Assembly: GCA_037045145.1 (NCBI GenBank)
Contig: JBAOIA010000011.1
Coordinates: 1,960,119-2,024,118, forward strand
Source of the DNA: Bacteroidia bacterium
Lineage (GTDB): Bacteria > Bacteroidota > Bacteroidia > AKYH767-A > OLB10
Length of the DNA stretch: 64,000 nucleotides
Direction: 5' to 3'
The translations under genes were made by a program, and so were the position numbers. Numbering within the stretch: position 1 is the first letter of the stretch; each line of letters begins with the position of its first letter. Shown one piece after another: positions 37,352 to 44,684 of the stretch. The notes under the pieces are model-generated. The model was not told the origin of the DNA, did not search any database, and saw nothing but the letters and a program-made list of their open reading frames with translations.

Positions 37352-38008
37352 ATGGAAGTAAAAGTATTAGACAGCATCATGCACGGAGTATTGAAGCCGT
37401 GGAAATTAGACACCACCAACACAAGGCGGTTCACTGAATTGGTGAAAGCTGCAAAAGCAGCTTCACCCAGTACCAATGCAGAGTTGCTTTCGCAACTCAC
37501 AGCATTGTTGGTTGATTACCCTTCGCTTCAAAAAATAGTGGCGGATGAAACCATAGGCAACACAGCATTGCAGCAGCTTTTATACAAAACCGATTTGCCA
37601 AAGTATAAAGATGCCGTTACCCACTTTTATTATTTCGTAATCACAGCAGAAACACTTCGTGTTTTCAATGCAGTATTGCAGCAAGCTGCAAACTGGACAG
37701 AGTTAGTTGATATTCGCTATCAGGTTGGCAAGACCCTTACCAATGTGAGAGTATTAGCCAAGCAGGTTACCACAGAATTAAATGAGCAGGGTTTTACAAC
37801 GGTTCCTGATGCACAAAGCAGCGTTGTTCACTTCGCTTTGTATTACTTAAAACATAGCCTCATTCAGCTTTATTTCAGCATACAGGAACAGTTCAAGGCA
37901 AGCCTTTCACAAACAACAACCATTGAAGATTTTTATGTGTTGGATTTGGAAGAACCATTGTCCACCGTTCTGCAATTAGAGTATGTTAGGACCGCCAGCA
38001 GCAGATGA
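37352..38008 (+). CDS. Hypothetical island protein, N-terminal part of a possibly split gene
   Basis: I do not recognise a named domain. The 218 aa product is helical, without signal or membrane segments, and begins 2 bp after the integrase stop. It overlaps the next frame by 26 bp. The next frame has no obvious domain start of its own, and the sequence there (GPPAADEKGS...) reads like a linker. The two could therefore be one protein of about 350 aa interrupted by a frameshift between 37,980 and 38,008. A role in element maintenance is only a guess from position. Confidence 0.6.
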   Translation: MEVKVLDSIMHGVLKPWKLDTTNTRRFTELVKAAKAASPSTNAELLSQLTALLVDYPSLQKIVADETIGNTALQQLLYKTDLPKYKDAVTHFYYFVITAETLRVFNAVLQQAANWTELVDIRYQVGKTLTNVRVLAKQVTTELNEQGFTTVPDAQSSVVHFALYYLKHSLIQLYFSIQEQFKASLSQTTTIEDFYVLDLEEPLSTVLQLEYVRTASSR

Positions 38009-38420
38009 AAAAGGCAGCACCGAATACAACGGCAACCAGGAAGCAATTCACTTTGGTTTCAAGGATGATATTGCAAAGCTCACAACGGTAGTAAATCAGT
38101 TGTGCCATCAAATAGAATTACTGAATGATGATGTTACCAGTGCTGATGAATTGATAAAGGCATTAACAGCAAAAAGCATATTACCCGGTGCAGTTAAAAT
38201 TCAATTAGGCTGCGAAACAAAACACTTCCGTTATTGCATTGATAAGTTTACACCTTACTTCAATAGCCTGTCATTGTCGAACATTGAAAAGTCAAAAATC
38301 TTCTATTCCAAAAAGGATACACTGATAACTGCAAACAACCTTTCAGCAAGTGGTTCAAAGAACAAAATTGAACCAAAGGAAAAGGCAAACATTGACAAGA
38401 TTTTTAAACATCTGCAATAA
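37983..38420 (+). CDS. Hypothetical island protein, possible C-terminal part of the preceding gene
   Basis: The 145 aa product contains a segment (IQLGCETKHFRYCIDKFTPY and KIFYSKKDTLITANNL) that resembles the C-terminal region of longer uncharacterised proteins in Bacteroidota mobile elements, as far as I recall. It carries no catalytic motif I can name. It overlaps the previous gene in another frame. A stop in this frame lies at 37,977, just before ATG 37983, so an independent start is possible but a frameshift in a single gene is equally plausible. Confidence 0.55.
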   Translation: MLGPPAADEKGSTEYNGNQEAIHFGFKDDIAKLTTVVNQLCHQIELLNDDVTSADELIKALTAKSILPGAVKIQLGCETKHFRYCIDKFTPYFNSLSLSNIEKSKIFYSKKDTLITANNLSASGSKNKIEPKEKANIDKIFKHLQ

Positions 38421-38450
38421 AAAACATTAAGATTATTCAGTAATGTGAGT

Positions 38451-38494
38451 AAGGGATTAACCCCTTAACCATTGCCCCTCTTGCATTTAAGAGG
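38451..38494. repeat. Two small hairpins before the second HTH gene
   Basis: AAGGG/CCCTT (38451-38466) and CCTCTT/AAGAGG (38477-38494) form short stems in the 105 bp gap. They could be a weak terminator or an operator. Confidence 0.3.
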
Positions 38495-38525
38495 TTTGTG
38501 CCATCATTCATTAAAATAAAAAAAG

Positions 38526-38831
38526 ATGGCACACGAAGAATTAATCTTAGACAAGCTCACCGAAATCGCTAACAAGCTGGATGAGCAAAACCTGTTACAA
38601 AAAACAGTACTGAACTTTAATGAGGCTTGCAAATATTTAGATGTAAGCCCATCGCATTTGTACAAACTCACCAGTACAAAGCACATTCCCCATTTCTGTC
38701 CTCAGGGCAAAAAACTCTACTTCAAACGGGAGGAGTTGGATACCTGGTTACAACGTAACCGCAAATCAGCAGCAGATGAAATTGATCAGATGGCTGCCGA
38801 TTATGTTATCCGCAACAAACGCAAGAAGTAG
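38526..38831 (+). CDS. Helix-turn-helix (HTH_17) DNA-binding protein
   Basis: This 101 aa protein has a helical N-terminus and then an excisionase-type HTH (FNEACKYLDVSPSHLYKLTST) with the wing KHIPHFCPQGKKLYFKREELDTWL. Such proteins in Bacteroidota elements act as excision or transfer regulators and typically precede a primase or VirE/DUF3987 gene, as here (30 bp downstream). The basic tail (IRNKRKK) suits DNA binding. Confidence 0.85.
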   Translation: MAHEELILDKLTEIANKLDEQNLLQKTVLNFNEACKYLDVSPSHLYKLTSTKHIPHFCPQGKKLYFKREELDTWLQRNRKSAADEIDQMAADYVIRNKRKK

Positions 38832-38861
38832 GATTTTTTTATTAACTGAAAGAACAGAACA

Positions 38862-41126
38862 ATGGCATCAAGTACCATATTTAAAAATTTCACCGTGCCG
38901 GTGGAAAAGAAATCATTGCTTTTAATAGCCAATGATATTGCCTCCGGCAAATACAAAGCGGAGGTTGAAGAAATCAGGGCATTGCTGGAACAAGGCAAAA
39001 CGGAAGAAGCTGCCAATAAGAAAAAGCAATTGTTGGCCTTCACTCCATCCGCAGTATTCAGCGAGAAAAGGCAAATGCCTTTCCTTGAAATGTACAGCGG
39101 CTTTGTACATCTTGATTTTGACAAGCTGACACCGGAACAGTTGGATGCAGCTTTCAAAGTCATTGCTGAAATCCCTTACACCTTCTTATGCTTTATCAGC
39201 CCAAGCGGTAACGGCCTTAAAGTGTTCATTGAGGTGAATACTGAAATTGAACACCACGACATTGCCTATTTGCAGGTGCAGAAGCATTACGAAGAAGCAA
39301 CAGGTTTAAAAGCAGACCCAAGCTGCAAAGACATTACAAGGCTTTGCTTTATGAGTTATCACCCTGGGCTGTTTAAGAACATCCGTAACGAAAAGTTCAA
39401 AGTACAGTTACCCGAAATCTTCACCCAACCGGATGCGCAGCCAAAAGCACAGCCGGTAATCCCACCAGTTCAGGAAGAACCCGAAGAGGATCTGAACATC
39501 GCTTTTATTTTCAATCAACAAATTCAATTTACCAATCAAAAAACACAATACACCGATGGAAACAGGAACAATTATATTTATCGGCTTGCTTCTAATTGCA
39601 ACAGAGCTGGTTTATCGCAGTCCGATACTGAACTTTTATGTACGCAACATTTTGACCTACCTGAAAGAGAAATTAAAGAGGCGGTAAAAAGTGCATACAC
39701 CCACCATTCAGGCGAGTTTGCAAAGTTTGCAAACACTGCAAAGTTGCAACCTGCAAAGCAGTTGCAGCCATTGCCCGAAGAAGACCCTTTGGAAGATTAT
39801 TTAAAAACCACTCCCACCATTCCCGATGCAGTGTATGATGCTTTGCCACTATTGCTAAAGGATGGTGCAAGGGCATTTACCGACAAACGAAAACGGGATG
39901 TTTTCTTTACTGGTGCAATCTCTATCATCAGCGGATGTTTGCCCAATGTTACAGGGGTGTATTTTCAGGAAAGAGTATATCCGCATCTGTACACTTTCAT
40001 TATTGCCCCGGCAGCAAGTGGCAAAGGGGTGTTGAAAAACGCCAAACGATTGGCCGACAAATACCATCAAAAGATATTGCAGCAAAGCAGGGATGCTCAA
40101 AAGATACACGACAACGAAATGTCCGATTTCAAACAGTTGGAACGCAGCCGCAAAAAAGGTGAACCAAGTCCCGAAAAGCCAAAAGCACCACCGTTTAAAA
40201 TCATTTTCATTCCTGCCGATTGCAGCAAGGCAAGGATGATAGAACATTTGAAAGCCAACGATGGCCAGGGCATTATTTGCGAAACCGAAGCCGATACCAT
40301 GAGTGGGGCAAAAAAGCAGGATTGGGGCGATTACTCTACCATCCTCAGGGCAGCCTTCCATCACGAAACAGTTTCCAGTACCCGTAAAACCGATAACCAG
40401 TACGATGAAATCAATGAACCCCGTTTGGCAGTGGCCTTGTCAGGCACACCGGCACAGGCTCCCCGTTTGCTTTCCTCCGCAGAGGATGGCCTGTTCAGCC
40501 GTTTCCTGTTCTATGCCTATAAAAACTGCATTGAGTGGCAAGACCCTTCACCCAAAAGCAATGGCGTGGTGTACAACGATCACTTTGAAGCCCTTTCTGT
40601 GCAGGTCTTGGAACTGATTAGCCTGCTGGAACTTTCCCCTACCACCGTTGAATTAACCGAAGAGCAATGGCAACGCATCAATACCGATTTTCCTGTAATG
40701 CTTTCAGAAGTGGTAACCTTTACCAGCGAAGATGCTGCCGGAGTGGTGTACCGCTTGGGCTTGATATTTTTTAGGCTCTGCATGATATTTTCAGCCCTCC
40801 GAAAGTTTGAGAATGGTGAAATGTCCTCCACCATCATTTGCACCGATGAAGATTTTAATACCGTTATGCAGATAGTACAAACCTACTTAGACCACAGCCT
40901 CCTTATGTTCAACAACCTGCCCAAGCAGAACGAACCCATGCAGTTCCAGTCTGGCGATGGCAAACGCAGGTTTTTTGAGGCTTTGCCACAAGAGTTCACC
41001 CGTAAAGAAGCCACCGAAATAGGCACAAAATTCAAACTATCAGCCCGTACAGTGGACGATGTGCTGAAATCCGCCACCGGTGTTTCCCTTACCAGAATAA
41101 AGGCAGGACACTACCAAAGAATTTAA
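38862..41126 (+). CDS. BT4734-like (VirE N-terminal) / DUF3987 protein
   Basis: This 754 aa protein is common in Bacteroidota mobile elements. Residues about 50-180 match the BT4734-like/VirE N-terminal domain (GFVHLDFDKLTPEQLDAAF, FISPSGNGLKVFIEV), thought to be related to primase-polymerase folds. A PriCT-like helical segment follows (NRNNYIYRLASNCNRAG). Residues about 330-640 are DUF3987, an ATPase-like domain with APAASGKGV as a degenerate P-loop and CETEADTM. A role in replication of the element is the usual inference. The coding sequence contains TTTGCAA repeats (39716-39767). Confidence 0.85.
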   Translation: MASSTIFKNFTVPVEKKSLLLIANDIASGKYKAEVEEIRALLEQGKTEEAANKKKQLLAFTPSAVFSEKRQMPFLEMYSGFVHLDFDKLTPEQLDAAFKVIAEIPYTFLCFISPSGNGLKVFIEVNTEIEHHDIAYLQVQKHYEEATGLKADPSCKDITRLCFMSYHPGLFKNIRNEKFKVQLPEIFTQPDAQPKAQPVIPPVQEEPEEDLNIAFIFNQQIQFTNQKTQYTDGNRNNYIYRLASNCNRAGLSQSDTELLCTQHFDLPEREIKEAVKSAYTHHSGEFAKFANTAKLQPAKQLQPLPEEDPLEDYLKTTPTIPDAVYDALPLLLKDGARAFTDKRKRDVFFTGAISIISGCLPNVTGVYFQERVYPHLYTFIIAPAASGKGVLKNAKRLADKYHQKILQQSRDAQKIHDNEMSDFKQLERSRKKGEPSPEKPKAPPFKIIFIPADCSKARMIEHLKANDGQGIICETEADTMSGAKKQDWGDYSTILRAAFHHETVSSTRKTDNQYDEINEPRLAVALSGTPAQAPRLLSSAEDGLFSRFLFYAYKNCIEWQDPSPKSNGVVYNDHFEALSVQVLELISLLELSPTTVELTEEQWQRINTDFPVMLSEVVTFTSEDAAGVVYRLGLIFFRLCMIFSALRKFENGEMSSTIICTDEDFNTVMQIVQTYLDHSLLMFNNLPKQNEPMQFQSGDGKRRFFEALPQEFTRKEATEIGTKFKLSARTVDDVLKSATGVSLTRIKAGHYQRI
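39716..39767. repeat. TTTGCAA-type short repeats inside the DUF3987 gene
   Basis: GTTTGCAAA occurs twice back to back (from 39716), followed by degenerate copies CTGCAAAG, GTTGCAAC, CTGCAAAG and GTTGCAG. The encoded protein segment (EFAKFANTAKLQ) is low-complexity. A second group of the same word lies at 42417-42465. They resemble iterons, but no initiator site is proven. Confidence 0.5.
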
Positions 41127-41191
41127 AAAACGGATAAAATCGCTATCAATCAACTGTTTAAACTGTATAGGTAGCCAGCTTTGTAAAGCTA

Positions 41192-41302
41192 TAACTTTAC
41201 CAAATGCTAAATAAAGTAAAGTAATAACTTTACTATCTACTTGTAATTGTCAAGTATTAGCTTTACTTTTGCCCTGTCAAAGTCAATATATAACTTTACT
41301 TT
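41192..41302 (+). promoter_or_regulatory. Promoter and repeated operator of the mobile mystery A/B pair
   Basis: TAACTTTAC occurs at 41192, 41225 and 41291, with a variant TAGCTTTAC at 41258 and the opposite-strand form AAAGTAAAGTAA at 41213. A -7 element TACTTTTG (41264-41271) has TTG 20 bp upstream (41241). The repeats flank and overlap this promoter. The Xre-type first gene is the obvious candidate to bind them and repress itself. Confidence 0.65.
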
Positions 41303-41761
41303 ATGGGCAAGAAATCACTTCAATTGCAACAGCTAAACAGCAAAATGCTGGGCTTTGCTTCACTCAAGCAGGTAGCCATTCCACCCACCGGTTGGATAAA
41401 AGCCATCCGCACCGCCATTGGCATGTCTATGCAGCAATTAGGCAACAAGCTGAATGTTTCCAAGCAGGGAATACTGGATATAGAAAAGCGGGAAAAAGAC
41501 GGGTCCATCACCATCAAATCGCTGAAAGAAATAGCCCGGGCATTGGATATGCAATTGGTATATGGCTTTGTTCCAAATGATGGATCATTGGACGCATTAA
41601 TTGAAAAGAGGGCCACCGAACTGGCCACCAAAATTGTATTGCGTACTTCTAATACCATGAAGCTCGAAGACCAGGGCAATACCAACAAGCGTATTGAAAA
41701 GGCCATCAAAGAAAGAGCTGAAGAAATTAAAAACGAAATGCCTAAAATTTTATGGGATTAG
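41303..41761 (+). CDS. Mobile mystery protein A (Xre-family antitoxin-like)
   Basis: This 152 aa protein has an N-terminal leader (QLQQLNSKMLGFASLKQV) and an HTH_3 domain at about 33-90 (WIKAIRTAIGMSMQQLGNKL, VSKQGILDIEKREKDGSITI). This matches the family called mobile mystery protein A, always paired with protein B. It probably binds the TAACTTTAC repeats upstream and autoregulates the pair. Its C-terminal helix may neutralise the Fic partner. It overlaps the next gene by 10 bp. Confidence 0.85.
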   Translation: MGKKSLQLQQLNSKMLGFASLKQVAIPPTGWIKAIRTAIGMSMQQLGNKLNVSKQGILDIEKREKDGSITIKSLKEIARALDMQLVYGFVPNDGSLDALIEKRATELATKIVLRTSNTMKLEDQGNTNKRIEKAIKERAEEIKNEMPKILWD

Positions 41762-42348
41762 ATTTAGACTACATAGATGGACAAACCCCCTTAGACGAAG
41801 AAGAAAAAGATGGCCTGCTTATTCCAACCATTGCCACCCGTGGCGAATTAGACGAGTTTGAGCAACAGAATATTGAACAGGCAGTACAATGGACATTAGG
41901 GCGTTCCTTTAAGCCGGAGGTGCTTTTTACCGAAGACTTTATCCGCACAGTACATAAGCGGATGTATGCCGATGTATGGGCATGGGCAGGTGAGTTCCGG
42001 AAAACCAACAAGAACATTGGGGTTGACAAATGGCAAATACCATCCGACCTTAAATACCTGCTGGATGATGCTAAGTATTGGCACGAAAACAATACCTACC
42101 CACCCGATGAAATTGCTGTAAGGTTCAAGCACCGCATTGTAAGTATTCATTGCTTTCCAAACGGCAACGGGCGGCATAGCCGGTTAATGGCCGATATTAT
42201 CATCGAAAAAATATACAAACTGCCTGTTTTTAGTTGGGGGGCTGCCAATCTTTCCAGCGAAGGCGATACCCGAACAGCCTACCTTAAAGCTGTTAAAACT
42301 GCCGATAAAGGAGATTACAGTTTGCTGCTGGCTTTCGCCAGGTCATAA
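41752..42348 (+). CDS. Mobile mystery protein B (Fic domain)
   Basis: This 198 aa Fic-fold protein has the motif HCFPNGNGRHSR (residues 133-144). It fits HxFx(D/E)GNGRxxR with Asn instead of Asp/Glu at the metal-binding position, as seen in this family. Fic enzymes transfer AMP or other nucleotide moieties to target proteins. Together with protein A this forms a toxin-antitoxin-like module found on mobile elements. The Asn variant means activity should not be assumed. A strong terminator follows. Confidence 0.88.
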   Translation: MGLDLDYIDGQTPLDEEEKDGLLIPTIATRGELDEFEQQNIEQAVQWTLGRSFKPEVLFTEDFIRTVHKRMYADVWAWAGEFRKTNKNIGVDKWQIPSDLKYLLDDAKYWHENNTYPPDEIAVRFKHRIVSIHCFPNGNGRHSRLMADIIIEKIYKLPVFSWGAANLSSEGDTRTAYLKAVKTADKGDYSLLLAFARS

Positions 42349-42380
42349 GGGATAGCGACAATTCATTTCATATACATTCA

Positions 42381-42405
42381 AAAGCCTCCTTCGGGGGCTT
42401 TTTTC
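42381..42405 (+). terminator. Rho-independent terminator after the Fic gene
   Basis: AAAGCCTCC and GGGGGCTTT form a 9 bp stem with one U-G pair, closed by a TTCG tetraloop and followed by TTTC. It separates the mobile mystery pair from the restriction operon. Confidence 0.88.
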
Positions 42406-42416
42406 TTGCCATTGCC

Positions 42417-42465
42417 TTTGCAACCATTACCCTCTTTGCAGACTTTGCAAGGTTTGCAACTTTGC
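42417..42465. repeat. TTTGCAA repeats upstream of the restriction operon
   Basis: TTTGCAA occurs at 42417, 42444 and 42453, with TTTGCA at 42435 and TTTGCC at 42461. The same word is clustered in the DUF3987 gene. Confidence 0.5.
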
Positions 42466-42499
42466 CAATTTTGTTAGTAATACTTTTCTTTTGTTTTCT

Positions 42500-42526
42500 T
42501 ATATTTGCCAATATTTGACAAGTCAA
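42500..42526 (+). promoter_or_regulatory. Putative promoter and operator of the Xre-hsdM operon
   Basis: TATATTTG (42500-42507) fits the -7 consensus TAnnTTTG. TTGAC-AA-GTCAA (42515-42526) is a perfect inverted repeat placed at or just after the start of transcription, 10 bp before the ATG of the Xre gene. It suits autorepression by that gene, like the controller proteins of restriction systems. Confidence 0.5.
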
Positions 42527-42536
42527 TATTAAAACG

Positions 42537-42836
42537 ATGAAAAGTCAATTTGGTGAGAGAGTCAGGACACTCAGAGAGAAGCAGCATTTATATCTGCGGC
42601 AGGTTGCACCATTGCTTGAAATGGACACGGCTCAACTGAGTAAAATTGAAAAAGGGTTGCGGCAACTCAAACGGGAACAGATACCCATAATTGCCGATAT
42701 ACTCAAAGCCAGTAGCGATGAATTAATGACGCTATGGTTAGCCGACCAAATTTATGCAGTCGTAAAAGATGAGAAACTTGCGAATGAAGCCATGCAGGTA
42801 GCAGAGAAAAATATAAATAGAAAAAAACGTAAGTAA
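42537..42836 (+). CDS. Xre-family regulator of the restriction operon
   Basis: This 99 aa protein is an HTH_3 domain (FGERVRTLREKQHLYLRQVA, MDTAQLSKIEKGLRQLKREQ) with a short basic tail. It begins the operon and its stop overlaps the hsdM ATG as TAATG. A perfect inverted repeat lies directly upstream. By analogy with controller proteins it probably times expression of the methylase and nuclease genes. That is inference from position and fold. Confidence 0.85.
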   Translation: MKSQFGERVRTLREKQHLYLRQVAPLLEMDTAQLSKIEKGLRQLKREQIPIIADILKASSDELMTLWLADQIYAVVKDEKLANEAMQVAEKNINRKKRK

Positions 42837-43225
42837 TGACAGCAGACCAACTTAAAGAATTAGAGAACACCCTCTGGCAGGCAGCAGACAAGCTTCGTGT
42901 GGACAGTGGATTGAAGGCCAGTGAATATGCTACCCCTATTTTGGGTTTAATATTCCTGCGGTTTGCATCTATCCGTTATAACCGTATCAAGCCTGAAATT
43001 GAAGCCGAATTAAAAGCCCAGAAAGGCAGCCGTATGCAGCAAAGTGAATCAGAAATTGCGATTGCCAAATGTGGTTTTTATTTGCCAAAGGAAGCTCAAT
43101 ACGAATACTTGCTTGCATTGCCAGAAGAAGAGGACATTGCTAAGGCCATCAAACATGCAATGGAAGAAATTGAGAAGTATAAACCTGAACTACTCGACAG
43201 TCTTGCCCAAAGACGAATACTTTAA
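42836..43225 (+). CDS. hsdM: HsdM N-terminal part (frameshifted type I methyltransferase)
   Basis: This frame encodes the HsdM N-terminal helical domain (ADQLKELENTLWQAADKLRV, YATPILGLIFLRFASIRYNR). It runs normally to KPELLDS near residue 121, then ends in nine or so non-family residues. The family continuation (VLPKDEYFKLYSPDDRTLP) is found in the +1 frame from base 43200. A one-base insertion or two-base loss near 43,196-43,200 would explain this. Unless it is a sequencing error or a programmed shift, the methyltransferase is split. Confidence 0.85.
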   Translation: MTADQLKELENTLWQAADKLRVDSGLKASEYATPILGLIFLRFASIRYNRIKPEIEAELKAQKGSRMQQSESEIAIAKCGFYLPKEAQYEYLLALPEEEDIAKAIKHAMEEIEKYKPELLDSLAQRRIL

Positions 43226-44684
43226 ACTGTATTCGCCTGATGATAGAACATTGCCAAAATCGTTATTGAAAATATTTGCCAATATTCCTGAAGATGCCAC
43301 CGGTGATGTGTTTGGTAAAGTGTATGAATATTTCCTGAGTGAGTTTGCATTGGCAGAAGGACAAGGTGGTGGTGAGTTCTTTACGCCAACTTCGGTGGTA
43401 AAACTGATGGTAGAAGTAATTGAACCCTATAAAGGAACCATCTTCGACCCGGCCTGTGGCAGTGCTGGTATGTTTGTGCAAAGCTCTTATTTCGTTGATA
43501 GAAGAAGAGAAGAATTGCATGATACCGATACCAAAGACTTGATGGTGTATGGTGCAGAACGAACACCGGAAACGGTGAAACTGGCCCGGATGAACATTGC
43601 AGTAAATGGTTTGCGTGGCGAAATAAAACCTGCCAATAGCTATTATGAAGACCCCTATAACAGCTACCAAAAGTTTGATTATGTGATGGCCAATCCTCCC
43701 TTCAATGTGGATGATGTAAACCTGGACAGGGTAAAGAACCAAACCCGTTTTAACGAATACGGCATACCGCAAAACAAAACCAAAAGTGCCGCCAAAAAGG
43801 GTAAGGAGAAAGATGTAAATACCGTACCCAATGCCAATTACCTCTGGATTAATCTTTTTGCTACTTCACTGAAACCCACAGGCAGAGCCGCTTTGGTAAT
43901 GGCTAACAGTGCCAGCGATGCCCGTAATAGCGAAGCCGATATTAGAAAGAACCTGGTGAAAAGCGGTGTGATAGATGGGATGCTTACGCTACCCAAGAAT
44001 ATGTTTTACACCGTTACACTACCTGCTACACTTTGGTTTTTTGATAAAAGCAATGCAGGTACTGAGCATAAAATATTGTTTGTAGATGCCCGGAATACTT
44101 TCAGGCAGGTTACCCGTGCCTTGCGTGAATTTACCGAAGAGCATATACAAAACATTGCCACCATTTTCCGTTTGTTTCGTGGCGAAACCGACCGCCTCAC
44201 TGCTTTATTGAATAAGTACAAAGCCCAGGCTGATGATTATGCCAATCAAGCAGCAGCTCAATTAAAAGTAGTGGAGCAACTCAAAAAAGAAAAGCCTGAA
44301 AATACAACTGATAGCAAGGCCGAAGAAAGAGACAGTAAGCGTTGGGAAAAACAAGTAGAAGAAGCCGAAAAGCTATACAAGGCTTTACACGATAAGCAAG
44401 TTTATTTTGAAGCACAAATAAAATGGCTGAACGAACGCTTCCCCAATGGTGTGTACGAAGATGTAACCGGCTTATGCAAGGCCGCAACTTTTGCTGAAAT
44501 AGAAGAGCAAGACTGGAGCATGAACCCCGGCCGCTATGTCGGTGTGGTGATTGAGGAAGATGGTTTAACGGAGGAAGAGTTTTTATCAGAGATGAAGGAA
44601 AGGCATCAGTTATTTGCTCAACTAAATATGAAAGGAAAGGGTTTGGAAGAAACAATCGAAAATAATCTTATAAGTCTATCATGA
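43200..44684 (+). CDS. hsdM: HsdM C-terminal part, N6-adenine methyltransferase domain
   Basis: This frame holds the catalytic domain of the type I modification subunit. It has GGGEFFTPTSVVKLM, SAM motif I FDPACGSAGMF and the catalytic motif IV ANPPFN. The following helical tail contains a long charged coiled coil. The frame is open from ATG 43044, but residues before about 43,200 are out-of-frame translation of the N-terminal part. TTG 43203 would be a conceivable internal start, though the protein would lack its N-terminal domain. It ends with a 4 bp overlap into hsdS. Confidence 0.88.
   Translation, partial: VLPKDEYFKLYSPDDRTLPKSLLKIFANIPEDATGDVFGKVYEYFLSEFALAEGQGGGEFFTPTSVVKLMVEVIEPYKGTIFDPACGSAGMFVQSSYFVDRRREELHDTDTKDLMVYGAERTPETVKLARMNIAVNGLRGEIKPANSYYEDPYNSYQKFDYVMANPPFNVDDVNLDRVKNQTRFNEYGIPQNKTKSAAKKGKEKDVNTVPNANYLWINLFATSLKPTGRAALVMANSASDARNSEADIRKNLVKSGVIDGMLTLPKNMFYTVTLPATLWFFDKSNAGTEHKILFVDARNTFRQVTRALREFTEEHIQNIATIFRLFRGETDRLTALLNKYKAQADDYANQAAAQLKVVEQLKKEKPENTTDSKAEERDSKRWEKQVEEAEKLYKALHDKQVYFEAQIKWLNERFPNGVYEDVTGLCKAATFAEIEEQDWSMNPGRYVGVVIEEDGLTEEEFLSEMKERHQLFAQLNMKGKGLEETIENNLISLS

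Noticed and set aside
39855..40364. 169-codon minus-strand ORF inside the DUF3987 gene
   Set aside because: It lies wholly antisense to a well-supported gene, shows no domain, and reflects the GC-richer codon pattern of that gene.
43263..43772. 169-codon minus-strand ORF inside hsdM
   Set aside because: It is antisense to conserved methyltransferase motifs and has no recognisable domain.
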